A stretch of 64,000 bases of DNA from Anagrus nilaparvatae (GCA_022575985.1 JAKSXM010000007.1:18788501-18852500), one strand, 5' to 3'; counted from the stretch's first letter, positions 25,165-37,620 are shown. Notes: a model not told the origin generated them from the letters alone. Program-made: numbers and translations.

Positions 25165-25460
25165 CGGTGCAAATTACTCCTTGTAAAAAATGCTATCGAG
25201 TTGACGCTTTTTTTTTAATTTTAGCTCACGGCACAGAGTTACAACTGTTTAAAGCTAAGAAGTACAAAATTTAAAAACTCAAAAATTGGGCATTTTCTTC
25301 ACTTCATATCTTAAAATGGTTTGTATCAAAATATATAAAAAACAAAATGCATTGTATTTATTAAACGCTTTTCTAAAGCCGATTTTTTTTTGTTTTTTAT
25401 TTAATGTATTCATTAAAAATAAATAGCAAAAAAAAGACTCAGAGTCCGATTTACTGAATT
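25165..25460 (+). repeat. Left arm of inverted repeat flanking the satellite block
   Basis: This stretch is homologous in reverse orientation to 33085-33400. Shared words in order are GTGCAAATTA, AAAAATGCTATCGA, AGCTCACGG, CAGAGTTACAACTGTTT, CACTTCA and TTGTATTTATTAA, then TTTCTAAAGCC. Identity looks like three quarters or more by eye. Confidence 0.75.
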
Positions 25461-25479
25461 ATTGGGTTTATCCATTGAA

Positions 25480-28400
25480 ATAATAGTATTGAATTTAGCA
25501 GAAACTATACTTCACTTTAATTTTTTTTCGAAAAGTGTCCTGTTTTATAGAAAAAGTGTAATTTCAATTGTTTTTATGCAATAATAGTATTAATATATAG
25601 GTCTTGAATTTAGCAGAATATACTCCACTTAAATGTTTTCGAATTCCGTCGTGTTTTATAGAAATGTTGTAATTTCAATTGTTTTTATGCAATAATAGCA
25701 TTAAATTATTAGTATTGAATTTAGCAAAATATACCCAACCTAAATGTTTTTGAATATTGTCCTATTTTATAGAAAACTTGTAATTTCAAATATTTTTATG
25801 CAATGATAGCATTGAAATATATGTATTAAATGTAGCAAAATATACCCCTTTTTCAATTTTTTTCGAATAGTAGCCTGATTTTTAGAAAAGTTGTAATTTC
25901 AATTGCATTGAAATATTAGTAATTAATTTAGCAGAAAATATAACTCACTTTAATTTTATTTCGAAAAGTGTCCTTTTTTATATAAAAGTTGTAATTTCAA
26001 ATGTTTTTATGCAATGATAGCATTGAAATATTAGTATTGAATTTAACAGAAACTATACCCCACTTTAATTTTTTTTTCGTTAACAACTTAAAAAGATAAA
26101 CTCATATTGATTGTCCACAATTTGAAAAACTTCTAAAAATTTAAATACGAGTTGTCGGGTGTGTATTTTGTATTTTTATATTTTTGAATTTTTTGAATTA
26201 TTAGTTATTTCTATTAAAATAAAAAAATAAATTTTGAATTTTTTATTTGTAAAAATTGTATTTTCAAATATTTTTATTGACTTTAGCAGAAACTATACGT
26301 CATTCTAAATTTTTTTGTAATAGTGTCCTATAAATTTTGTAATAGTGTTTTATATAAAAGTTGGAATTTCAAATATTTTTATGCAATGATAGCATTGAAA
26401 TATTTTTATTGACTTTGGCAGATACTAAACGCTATTCTAAATTTTTTTCGATTAGTGTACTGTTTTATATAAAAAATGTAATTTCAAATATTTTTATGCA
26501 ATGATTGTATTGAAATATTATTATTGACTTTAGCATAAACTATCCGCCATTCTAAATTCTTTTTAATAATGCTCTGTTATACATAAAAATTGGCATTTCA
26601 AATATTTTTATGCAATGATTGCATTGAAATATTTTTACCGACTTTAGCAGACACTATACGCCATTCTAAATTTTTTTTGAATAATGCTCTTTTATATATT
26701 AAAATTGGCATTTCAAATATTTTTATGCAATGATTGCATTGAAATATTTTTATTGACTTTAGCAAAAACTGTACGCTATTCTAAATTTTTTCTAATATTA
26801 TACTGTTTTATACAAAAGTTGGAATTTCAAAAGTTTTTATGCAATGATAGCATTGAAATTTTTTTATTGACTTTAGCAGAAACTATACATCATTTTAAAT
26901 TTTTTTCTAATAGTGTCCTGTTTTATATAAAAATTGTAATTTAAAATGTTTTTATGCAATGTTAGCATAGAAATATTTTTATTGACTTTAGCAGAAACTA
27001 TCCGCCATTCTAAATTCTTTTTAATAATGCTCTGTTATACATAAAAATTGGCATTTCAAATATTTTTATGCAATGATTGCATTGAAATATTTTTACCGAC
27101 TTTAGCAGAAACTATATGCTATTATAAATTTTTTTCGATTAATGTCCTGTTTTATACAAAAGTTGTAATTTAAAATATTTTTATGCAATGATTGCATTGA
27201 AATATTATTATTGACTTTAGCAGAAACTGTACTCCATTCTAAATTTTTTTGAATAATGCTCTGTTATAAATAAAAATTGGGATTTCAAATATTTTTATGC
27301 AATGATAGCATTGAAATATTTTTATTGACTTTAGCAGAAACTGTATTCCATTCTAAATTTTTTTGAATAATGCTCTGTTATATATAAAAATTGTGATTTC
27401 AAATATTTTTAAGTAATGCTAAGGTTCTTTACCAGACAATTAAAATTACGGTATTTTGACAGATCATTTTTCGTGGTAGCTTAAATAAAAAAAAAAGTAC
27501 GACAACGTCGCACAATGTTTGTAGGCACGCGATTTTATTTACATGATTATTATTATAATATTATGCGTGTATTTTAAACGTCGACGTTGTCACCTTAAAA
27601 TTTTCATCGGTTTTTTATTTTTTCTTATTAAAATATCTTTTATAAGAAAACCACAATTTATTTAAAAATCGAATAGAAGTTTCTTCAACAATTAATTTAC
27701 TTGGTGCAATTTAAAAAAAAAAAATCTATTGTTCAGTTTCGGCGTTGACAGTAAATAAAAATCTCAAACCCGTGTTTTTTGACTCGGCTCCTATGCTTGC
27801 AATGTATAAGAATTCAACTTTGGAGCTTTGTATCTCCTAAACGAAAACCACAATTTTCTTAAAATTTTATTTTTATGTGTATTATTATAATATGAAGCCC
27901 CTATAAAAATTTTAGCGATTTCTATTGTCGTCTAAATTACTGGTGAACTACCTTAACATTGAAATATTTTTATTGACTTTGGCAGAATCTATACGTCAAT
28001 CTGAATGTTTTTCGAATAGTGTCCTGTTTTATACAAAAGTTGGGATTTCATATATTTTTATGCAATGATTGCATTGAAATATTAGTTTAGAATATTTTTT
28101 GAATTTAGTGACCAAATATTGACTTTAGCGGAAACTGTGCGCTATTCTAAATTTTTTCTAATAGTGTACTGTTTTATACAAAAGTTGGAAATTCAAATAT
28201 TGTTATGCAATTATTGCATTAATATATTTTTATTGACTTTAGCAGAAACTATATGCCATTCTAAATTTTTTTGAAAAGTGTTGTGTTTTTTTCAAAAGTT
28301 AAGATTTCACATATTTTTATGCAATGATTGCATTGAAATATTATTATCGACTTTAGCAGAAACTGTACTCCATTCTAAATTTTTTTGAATAATGCTCTGT

Positions 28401-30880
28401 TATATATAAAAATTGGGATTTCAAATATTTTTATGCAATGTTAACATTGAAATATTTTTATTGACTTTGGCAGAAACTATACGTCAATCTGAATGTTTTT
28501 CGAATAGTGTCCTGTTTTATACAAAAGTTGGGATTTCATATATTTTTATGCTACGATTGCATTGAAATATTTTTATTCACTTTGGCAGATACTGTACGCT
28601 ATTCTAAATTTTTTCTAATAGTGTACTGTTTTATACAAAAGTTGGAATTTCAAATATTTTTATGCAATTATTGCATTGAAATATTATTATTGACTTTAGC
28701 AGAAACTGTACTCCATTCTAAATTTTTTTGAATAATGCTTTGTTATATATAAAAGTTGGGATTTCAAATATTTTTATGCAATGTTAACATTGAAATATTT
28801 TTATTGACTTTGGCAGAAACTATACATCAATCTGAATGTTTTTCGAATAGTGTCCTGTTTTATACAAAAGTTGGAATTTAAAAAATTTTTATGCAATGAT
28901 AGCATTAAAATATTTTATTGACTTTAGCAGAAACTATATGCCATTCTAAATTTTTTTGAAAAGTGTTGTGTTTTTTTCAAAAGTTAAGATTTCACATATT
29001 TTTATGCAATGATTGCATTGAAATATTATTATCGACTTTAGCAGAAACTGTACTCCATTCTAAATTTTTTTGAATAATGCTCTGTTATATATAAAAATTG
29101 GGATTTCAAATATTTTTATGCAATGTTAACATTGAAATATTTTTATTGACTTTGGCAGAAACTATACGTCAATCTGAATGTTTTTCGAATAGTGTCCTGT
29201 TTTATACAAAAGTTGGGATTTCATATATTTTTATGCTACGATTGCATTGAAATATTTTTATTCACTTTGGCAGATACTGTACGCTATTCTAAATTTTTTC
29301 TAATAGTGTACTGATTTATACAAAAGTTGGAATTTCAAATATTTTTATGCAATGATTGCATTGAAATATTTTTATTGACTTTAGCAGAAAATGTACGATA
29401 TTCTAAATTTTTACTAATAGTGTACTGTTTTACACAAAAGTTGGAATTTCAAATATTTTTATGCGATTATTGCATTGAAATATTATTATTGGCTTTAGCA
29501 GAAACTGTACTCCATTCTAAATTTTTTTGAATAATGCTTTGTTATATATAAAAGTTGGGATTTCAAATATTTTTATGCAATGTTAACATTGAAATATTTT
29601 TATTCAATTTGGCAGATACTATACGTCAAACTGAATGTTTTCCGAATAGTGTCCTGTTTTATACAAAAGTTGGAATTTCAAATATTTTTATGCAATTATT
29701 GCATTGAAATATTATTATTGACTTTAGCAGAAACTGTACTCCATTCTAAATTTTTTTGAATAATGCTTTGTTATATATAAAAGTTGGGATTTCAAATATT
29801 TTTATGCAATGTTAACATTGAAATATTTTTATTGACTTTGGCAGAAACTATACATCAATCTGAATGTTTTTCGAATAGTGTACTGTTTTATACAAAAGTT
29901 GGAATTTAAAAAATTTTTATGCAATGATAGCATTAAAATATTTTATTGACTTTAGCAGAGACTATATGCCATTCTAAATTTTTTTGAAAAGTGTTGTGTT
30001 TTTTTCAAAAGTTAAGATTTCACATATTTTTATGCAATGATTGCATTGAAATATTATTATCGACTTTAGCAGAAACTGTACTCCATTCTAAATTTTTTTG
30101 AATAATGCTATGTTATATATAAAAATTGTGATTTCAAATATTTTTATGCAATGTTAACATTGAAATATTTTTATTGACTTTGGCAGAAACTATACGTCAA
30201 TCTGAATGTTTTTCGAATAGTGTCCTGTTTTATACATAAGTTGGAATTTTAAAAGTTTTTATGCAATGATAGCATTGAAATAATTTTATTGACTTTAGCA
30301 GAAACTATCCGGCATTCTAAATTTTTTTGAATAGTATTGTGTTTTATACAAAAGTTGGGATTTCATATATTTTTATGCTACGATTGCATTGAAATATTTT
30401 TATTGACTTTGGCAGAAACTATACGTCAATCTGAATGTTTTTCGAATAGTGTCCTGTTTTATACATAAGTTGGAATTTCAAATATTTTTATGCAATTATT
30501 GCATTGAAATATTATTATTGACTTTAGCAGAAACTGTACTCCATTCTAAATTTTTTTGAATAATGCTTTGTTATATATAAAAGTTGGGATTTCAAATATT
30601 TTTATGCAATGTTAACATTGAAATATTTTTATTGACTTTGGCAGAAACTATACGCCATTCTAAATTTTTTTGAATATTGTTGTGTTTTAGACAAAAGTTA
30701 AGATTTCAAATATTTTTATGCAATGTTAACATTGAAAAATTTTTATTGACTTTGGCAGAAACTATACGTCAATCTGAAATTGAAAATTTTGTAAATTTTC
30801 TTTATCCAAAAATTGTTTTATAGAAAAGTTCGAATTTCAATTATTTTTATACAATGATTGCATTTAAATATTTTTAAATA
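25480..30880. repeat. Satellite array, ~112-bp unit with higher-order repeats
   Basis: The unit contains TTTTTATGCAATGATTGCAT, TGAAATATTTTTATTGACTT, TAGCAGAAACTATACGCCAT and TCTAAATTTTTTTGAATA, then a TGTTTTATA(C/T)AAAAGTTGG segment and TTTCAAATA. Spacing of the TAGCAGAAACT word is 111-114 bases. Left units (to about 26100) are more divergent, and 26100-26270 is non-repeat. A variant monomer with TTGTGTTTTTTTCAAAAGTT recurs near 28281, 28965 and 29994, about 6 and 9 monomers apart, which shows higher-order repeats. Short open frames inside are repeat artefacts. Confidence 0.9.
27423..27952. mobile_element. MITE-like element inserted at TTAA in the satellite
   Basis: This 530-bp segment interrupts the 112-bp array. 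It begins GGTTCTTTACCAG and ends with the complement of GGTAGTTCACCAG (10 of 13 positions match as inverted repeats). It is flanked by CTAA on the left and TTAA on the right. Neighbouring monomers carry GTTAAC at this point, so the target was TTAA. TTAA targets with GG-starting ends suggest a piggyBac-type non-autonomous element (inference). No coding frame is present. Confidence 0.6.
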
Positions 30881-31339
30881 TTTTTTTAATTTTATATATT
30901 TTTATGAAATGTTATATAATATATAAAATAATATCTTGAAAATTTCCGAATCTCTTATTTTTGGCATTAATTCCAATATTTTCTAATATGAAAATATATA
31001 TTTTACTGTTGTCCAAGTGTAAGTTTTTACATAACAAATATTTTAATATCACATATTTGATATTTATTATTAATACATTTGCAAAGATAAAAATATTTTA
31101 AGAATTTTCAATAAATCAATATAAAATTTTTATTATAAATATACACAGCTTTTAATTTTTGTGTTAAAAGAAATTAAATACAATTGAAGTGCATTGAATT
31201 GAGATAGATTTTGATTAACTTTTTTTTTTCATTTTGATTTTTTATCAAAGATACTAAGCATGTATAGATATATATGTATAATTTTTATTATTTTCTTTTA
31301 TTTTCATCTATCTTTCTTTTTAACTTTTAGTTTTTATAC

Positions 31340-32960
31340 ATATATTCAGCAATGATTGCATTGAAATATTTTTTTAATTTCAAAAATTTTTTAGCAATGA
31401 TTGCATTGAAATATTTTTTTAATTTCAAAAATTTTTTAGCAATGATTGCATTGAAATATTTTTTAATTATCAAAAATTTTTTAGCAATGATTGCATAGAA
31501 ATATTTTCTAATTATCAAAAATTTTTTAGCAATGATTGCATTGAAATATTTTTTTAATTTCAAAAATTTTTTAGCAATGATTGCATTGAAATATTTTTTA
31601 ATTATCAAAAATTTTTCAGCAATGATTGCATTGAAATATTTTTTTAATTTCAAAAATTTTTTAGCAATGATTGCATTGAAATATTTTTTTAATTTTAAAA
31701 ATTTTTTAGCAATGATTGCATTGAAATATTTTTTTAATTTCAAAAATTTTTTAGCAATGATTGCATTGAAATATTTTTTAATTATCAAAAATTTTTTAGC
31801 AATGATTGCATTGAAATATTTTTTTAATTTCAAAAATTTTTTAGCAACGATTGCATTGAAATATTTTTTTAATTTCATTAAATATTTTAATTTTATTTTA
31901 TTCCATTATAATTTTTTTTCTAACTGTCTCTTGTTTAATAGAAAAGTTGGAATGTCAAATATTTTTATACAATGATTGCATTGAAATATTTTTTTAATTT
32001 CAAAAATTTTTTAGCAATGATTGCATTGAAATATTTTTTTAATTTCAAAAATTTTTTAGCAATGATTGCATTGAAATATTTTTTAATTATCAAAAATTTT
32101 TTAGCAATGATTGCATAGAAATATTTTCTAATTATCAAAAATTTTTCAGCAATGATTGCATTGAAATATTTTTTTAATTTCAAAAATTTTTTAGCAATGA
32201 TTGCATTGAAATATTTTTTTAATTTCAAAAATTTTTTAGCAATGATTGCATTGAAATATTTATTTTTTTAATTTCATTAAATATTTTAATTTTATTTTAT
32301 TCCATTATAATTTTTTTTCTAACTGTCTCTTGTTTAATAGAAAAGTTGGAATGTCAAATATTTTTATACAATGATTGCATTGAAATATTTTTTTAATTTC
32401 AAAAATTTTTTAGCAATGATTGCATTGAAATATTTTTTTAATTTCAAAAATTTTTTAGCAATGATTGCATTGAAATATTTTTTAATTATCAAAAATTTTT
32501 TAGCAATGATTGCATAGAAATATTTTCTAATTATCAAAAATTTTTCAGCAATGATTGCATTGAAATATTTTTTTAATTTCAAAAATTTTTTAGCAATGAT
32601 TGCATTGAAATATTTTTTTAATTTCAAAAATTTTTTAGCAATGATTGCATTGAAATATTTTTTTTATTTCAAAAATTTTTTAGCAATGATTGCATTGAAA
32701 TATTTTTTTAATTTTAAAAATTTTTTAGCAATGATTGCATTGAAATATTTTTTAATTATCAAAAATTTTTTAGCAATGATTGCATTGAAATATTTTTTTA
32801 ATTTCAAAAATTTTTTAGCAATGATTGCATTGAAATATTTTTTTAATTTCATTAAATATTTTAATTTTATTTTATTCCATTATAATTTTTTTTCTAACTG
32901 TCTCTTGTTTAATAGAAAAGTTGGAATGTCAAATATTTTTATACAATGATTGCATTGAAA
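31340..32960. repeat. Satellite array, 45-bp unit in blocks with a ~95-bp spacer
   Basis: Monomers of 45 bases begin GCAATGATTGCATTGAAATA, followed by a T-rich stretch ending TTTTTTA. Three blocks (about 31343-31875, 31970-32272 and 32365-32850) are separated by a nearly identical spacer containing ATTCCATTATAA and CTAACTGTCTCTTG, starting near 31876, 32274 and 32850. Because 45 is divisible by three and stops are absent, long frames stay open on both strands (for example 31327-31878 minus and 31532-31975 plus). These are artefacts. Confidence 0.95.
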
Positions 32961-33084
32961 TATTTTTTTAATTTTATATATTTTTTTTTAATGTTTATGA
33001 TAGCATTTAGGTTTTTTTTTGAAATAATATAAAAAAATCATATAAAAAATGGATATCAGCTGTTCTAAATATAAAAAAATATAA

Positions 33085-33400
33085 AATTTCAAAAAAGTAA
33101 ACTCTAAGTCGTTTTTTTAATATTTCTCTTTAACGAATGGATGAAATTAAAAAAAAAAAAAAGTGGCTTTAGAAAATTGATTAATAAATACAAAGAAACT
33201 TGGTTTTTACATTTTGATACAATCCATTCCGAGATCTGAAGTGATGAAAATGTCCACTTTTTGATTTTTTTAATTTTGAAGTTCTAAGCTTCAAACAGTT
33301 GTAACTCTGAACCGTGAGCTCAAATTAAAAAAAAAAAAACGTCAAATCGATAGCATTTTTTCCTAGGAATAATTTGCACTAAACCTCGTTTCAAAAAACC
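33085..33400 (-). repeat. Right arm of inverted repeat flanking the satellite block
   Basis: Reverse-complement relative of 25165-25460, with the same ordered words (see the left arm). Together the arms enclose the 112-bp and 45-bp arrays, about 8.2 kb. Confidence 0.75.
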
Positions 33401-33979
33401 TCTTAGATCCTGAGAAAAATCAGTTTTAGTGAAAAAAAATGAAATTATTTTGCGTTTTCGACTACTAACTTCTGATATTGATTTCTCGAAATCATTTAAA
33501 TATTTTTTAAAAATTAAAAAAAGGTCTGGAGATATTTCTTTAAAGATTATTTTAAAACCACTTTCATGTATTTTCGTCCGTACAATTCTCCATAAATGCG
33601 TGTCCAATAAAATCAAAAATAGTCAATTTTTTAAATTATTTCATTTTAATATATATAGGATTATTTTTTTAAGACATTTTTTTCAGCAACTTTTTTTCAA
33701 TGTTTTTTCATTAAAAATATTATTCCTAACATCGATTCATTACTTAAAAATTTAATTCTCAAAAATTATTTAATCAAACAAATTTGTTGATTAAAAAAAT
33801 AAGCTAATTACTAGATACGTTATAATAAAAAAAGTGAAGTCGGTTCGGCTCCACGTATATACATTAATCATTGCTTTTCACATCACTATAGGAAAATAAA
33901 TATAACAACAATGTTTATAATTTAAGAAATTATGGCAAAGAAATGCTCCCTTAAATTTTTTATTGTAATGTTATCATAA
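33401..33979. other. AT-rich DNA beside the satellite block
   Basis: Open frames on both strands (33320-33616 minus, 33429-33755 plus) overlap each other and show no family features. Near 33800-33860 is ACTAGATACG...GAAGTCGGTTCGGCTCCACG, which loosely resembles the repeat end at 33985. Confidence 0.4.
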
Positions 33980-34320
33980 TTACTAGATACCGTCAAAGAC
34001 GGGTAGAGCGAAGCTGATAATGTTAGAAAAAAGCAAGAAAAGAGTTTCAGTAATTTTTTAATTTTAGAATTTTAAAATTTTTGTTTGGATTGAGTTCATT
34101 AATAATATTTAAATAAGACGTAAAAAAATTAGAATTTTTAAGTATTGGCCAAAAAGGACACCAAAAATCTGTCCCTTATTTTTCAACCTTGTTATTGGTT
34201 TGCTGAAAAGATTTCAACCAAACTTTTGTTTGCGAAACTTTGTTATTACGTGCTTTTTCCATAATTTATTTTTAAAAAAAATTCTCTAAACTCTAATACC
34301 CCTCAATTTACTTAATTACC
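33980..34320 (+). repeat. Dispersed repeat with TAGATACCGTCAAAGACGGG end, copy 1
   Basis: Homologous in reverse orientation to 53340-53690. Shared words are CTAGATACCGTCAAAGACGG, GTAGAGCGAAGCTGAT, AGTATTGGCCAAAA, CAACCAAACTTTTGTT and CTAATACCCCTCAATT. CCGTCAAAGACGG is itself a palindrome of 13 bases and sits near the presumed terminus. The element type is not identified. Confidence 0.6.
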
Positions 34321-34769
34321 AAATTAATATTATACTCAAGTCAGAATGCTGTGTAAGGGTTTCTGAATTCGACAACCAGAATTAGAAAGTCTTCTGTAGG
34401 TTTTGTACGTCGCTGAATCCGAATTTGGGTTCCTACTGTGTTAGAAAATAGGAAAATACAGAAGAAACTTTCCATATTATGGGTTTTTTCACAATATTTT
34501 GGAACTAATGATCAACATAATAATTGCCACGTTTTAAGAGTAATAAAATATTGAATTTATTATTTTATTCTGTTTCGATTAAGGAATATTAGAGTTAATT
34601 ATTGGGGTTGAAAATTATCTCCAGGATAAGACGAAATCGGAATAATACAATGTGAGTTTTTTTCTTAATTTTTTTTAATCTTGCATTTCAAAAATTTTTC
34701 TTTTTTTAACGTTTAATTAATTTACTGAATCCTATACGGGGGCAAAAATGGATAAAACTACCCCTGAAT

Positions 34770-35315
34770 TTAACAAAAAATGAAAAAAACTTATAACTGG
34801 TATGTGTTTTCACACAACCAACGATCATGGAACATGTTCACTTATAACAGTTTTAACGTATATTCCCTAATTATTATAAGTCCTAAGACCGAAATTACAA
34901 TAAATCCTGATATTAATATAAATTATCCCAAGTCCATAAACATATACAAAGTTCTTGTTCTTTGTTTGACTCCCACTTCAAATTATTCTAAGTCCCTTAA
35001 TCGGAAATATTCTAAGCCCATTTCAACCCCCCCCCCTAAAAACTTCGTCAATATTTCAACCCCCCCCCCCTTAAAACGTCAATACACGGTGGTCCCGAAC
35101 GGGACGTGAATTTTATTTTATTAGGTGCATCGCTATTTGTTGATGCTTGTAATCTAAATCTTAGCTGCGTTTGGTTAACTAATAAACAAACAATGCATCC
35201 GCTCTGGATCGCCCTGTATTTTACCCCCCTCCCCCTAAAAAGTCACTTTTTTACCCACCCCCTACCGAGACGGACTTTTATCAATAACCCATCCAATGAA
35301 CATATTCCATGTTAA
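34770..35315 (+). repeat. Repeat with CATGGAACATGTTC ends and C-rich tracts
   Basis: CATGGAACATGTTC at 34826-34839 faces GAACATATTCCATG at 35298-35311. Inside are degenerate copies of an ATTATTCTAAGTCCC motif and two C runs (35029 and 35061). A related segment lies inside the second desaturase intron (62032-62254 and beyond). Homology to that copy extends left of the motif (CACACAACCAACGATC), so the true boundary is uncertain. Overlapping open frames are not gene-like. Confidence 0.5.
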
Positions 35316-36590
35316 AAATGTATTACATTTTATTTTTAAAACTTTTCATAACTTCTGCGGTAGGAAAAATGTCTTTTTTAACATATTTATTTAGTAAATA
35401 AAAAAACAGAGGAATAATATAGGAGTGGGAAAATTTCTTTTTTTAATCCTTAAAAGGCATATAAATATGTTTATACACGGTTGGACGTGTTATTTTTAAA
35501 GTCAAATGACAAAAGAAAATTAAAGGGTTGGCATTAACACTATCATATCGTAGTATAAGTGAACGCAACATACGGAAATGAACCATTGATTCCAACCTAT
35601 GAATTAAGTTTTGTCATATGACTTTAAAAATACGATGTCTTCTAGCATCATAAGACCATGTAATAACAAAGATTTTGCAAGAAAAAATTTTACGTAAGTT
35701 CTTTTATGCAAAAAGTTAACAAAGTTGCAAAAATGAGCAGATTTTTCAGTGTTTTTACTTTGCTTTCGCTAACAAAAGACCGCTACTTTTAGGAAACCAA
35801 ATTAAAAATTACTTTCATTAATATATTGAAAAAAAAACCCCGATAACCTCCGTTTATTCCTACGGGCCTTCTAGGCATAAAAAAGGCTTTTAAATAGTTA
35901 TTTGGTAATATTGCTTTCTAGTTAGTTAGTTATGGACGTACCTCAGTGGATTGAAAGCGAGAGAGAGAGGTCTTTTCAGACCTCTTTCTTTCTCTCGCGA
36001 GTTTTGTATAAGAAATTCTAAAATGTTTTTGTTTAAATTTATGTAAATAAACATCTAGGAGCTCTGAAATTTTTTCTACAAGTTTTTATAATAATTAACA
36101 AAAATACTTCTTATTGGTCACAATTTTTTGGTATTAAAGTCATTTGTCAAGCCTCGGATACCGCAATTTTTTATCGATGATTTTCTCAATGCTATAGCAA
36201 ATTAACCAAATGGGCTTTTTTGGCCCAAAATGATTAATTTTTAAATTATCTCAAAAATTGCAATTTTAGATAAAAATGGGTTTTATAAATCTCAAAAATT
36301 TTCTAAAAGCTTTTTTCTAAAAATTCTTTATTTGTCCTTCAGAATTATTTGTTTGCAAAATATTTTAACTTTTTAATTTTTTATTTTAAATTCTCTTCTT
36401 TACAGTCAGTAAACTGAATGTCCATTTTTGGCCCAAAATGATCAATTTTCAATTTGTTGCAAAAATCGTAGTTTTAACATTGAACATGTTTATAAGGAGG
36501 AGTAACATGTGAATCTGAAAATCAAGTAGGGTTAAATGTGTCTGATTTAGGAGGGGTGGAGGTTAAATAGGACTTATTTTTTTTTGATAT
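35316..36590. other. Non-coding DNA with small repeats
   Basis: A purine/pyrimidine hairpin at about 35948-36000 (GCGAGAGAGAGAGGTCT paired with AGACCTC...TCTCTCGC). Two tandem copies of a ~215-bp segment around 36200-36480 share TTTTTGGCCCAAAATGAT. No coding frame is recognised. Confidence 0.45.
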
Positions 36591-36599
36591 TTGATACTT

Positions 36600-37375
36600 T
36601 ATTTATTGTATCAATATATAAAGGCAGAAAATCATACATTTTATATCATTTATATATATACAGAACGTAATATAAAATTTAAAGCAAAACAATATAAAAT
36701 TACATAATTAGTTAAATTTAATATAAGCTAGATTTACAGTATATAGTTCATTAATTAGATGATGCGTAAGTTGATTTATATAAGAGAATGGAAAAGGATA
36801 TGTTGATTGTGGATTTGGAAGTGGAGGTTTGTTGATAGATTGATTTGAGTTTTTGGTATTGATAAGTTTAGAGATGGGAGACGATGTTAAGAGTGTGATG
36901 GGGAGAGCTATTGATATGTTTGGAAAGATTATTCTTGAAGGTGTTAAGAGAGGAGGATAGTTTAATACCTGGTGGAAGAGTGTTCCAATATAGCCTGATA
37001 CTAACTAAGAAAGAAGATGCGTAGGGTTTGCAATGATGAGTAGGGACCTCAAGCTCTTTGAATTTGGGCCTGAGTTCTCTAGGGGGTATCCTGTATTTTA
37101 ATTTTGAAAACAAAAAGTCTGGGTACTGGAATAACAGAATTTTGAATAAGAAGCAAGTACTATTGAATTTAAATCTATCTCCAATTTCTAGCCAATTGAG
37201 ACTCTTTCTAATGTTGGAAACGTGGTCATAGTAACCCAAGTTTAAGATATATTTGTTTGCTGAATTTAGTAGTACATTTAAGGTCTTAATGTGCTCGTTT
37301 TTAAGATTCCCTAGTATGGATGACCAGTAATCAAAGTGGGGCATGATTAGGGACATTACTAGTTGCTTCTTAACT
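36600..37375 (-). mobile_element. 3' end of a non-LTR (LINE) retrotransposon
   Basis: The 162-codon frame 36868-37356 reads as the C-terminal region downstream of the RT thumb in Jockey/CR1-type ORF2 proteins: SLIMPHFDYWSSILG at the start, then YYDHVSNIRKSLNWLEI, CFLFKILLF, an RPKFKELEVPTHHC region and RLYWNTLPPGIK near the end, followed by LNTFKNNLSKHI. The RT active site is absent. The remaining minus-strand DNA to about 36600 would be the 3' untranslated tail. The element is 5'-truncated at about 37370, as is usual for LINE insertions. Confidence 0.8.
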
Positions 37376-37620
37376 CGGACTTAAACAAATTTTGATTTAG
37401 GTACTTAGAATAATCCGGGGTTAGGGACTTAAAATAATTTATATTGAGGGACTTAGAATGATTTACTTTTAGAGGCTTAGAACAATTCAAGTTTAGGGAC
37501 TTAAAATAATCCGGGTTTAGAGACTTATAATAATTCGAGTTGAAGGACTTCGAATATTTTCGATTTAAGGACTTCGAATAATACAGGTTTAAAGAATCAA
37601 AATAATTTGGGTTTAGAATC
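37376..37620. repeat. Minisatellite, ~27-bp GGGACTTAGAATAATT unit
   Basis: About nine degenerate units run head to tail (GGTACTTAGAATAATCC, GGGACTTAAAATAATTT, GGGACTTAGAATGATTT and so on). The same motif occurs at 34880-35010, 50860-50960 and 62100-62210, so it belongs to a dispersed repeat family. Confidence 0.75.

Noticed and set aside
31327..32949. Long open frames on both strands encoding a 15-residue repeat protein
   Set aside because: The 45-bp satellite unit is a multiple of three without stops; frames are equally open on both strands, consist of one repeated low-complexity unit and break at the spacers.
31340..32960. CRISPR-like regular repeats
   Set aside because: There are no unique spacers between units, monomers are head to tail, and the context is an insect genome.
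33320..33755. Overlapping opposite-strand open frames beside the satellite
   Set aside because: They are mutually overlapping, without domains, and partly within the inverted repeat arm.
34780..35315. Open frames of 109 and 69 codons
   Set aside because: They run across minisatellite units and C runs in a repeat; Pro and Asn stretches come from the homopolymers.
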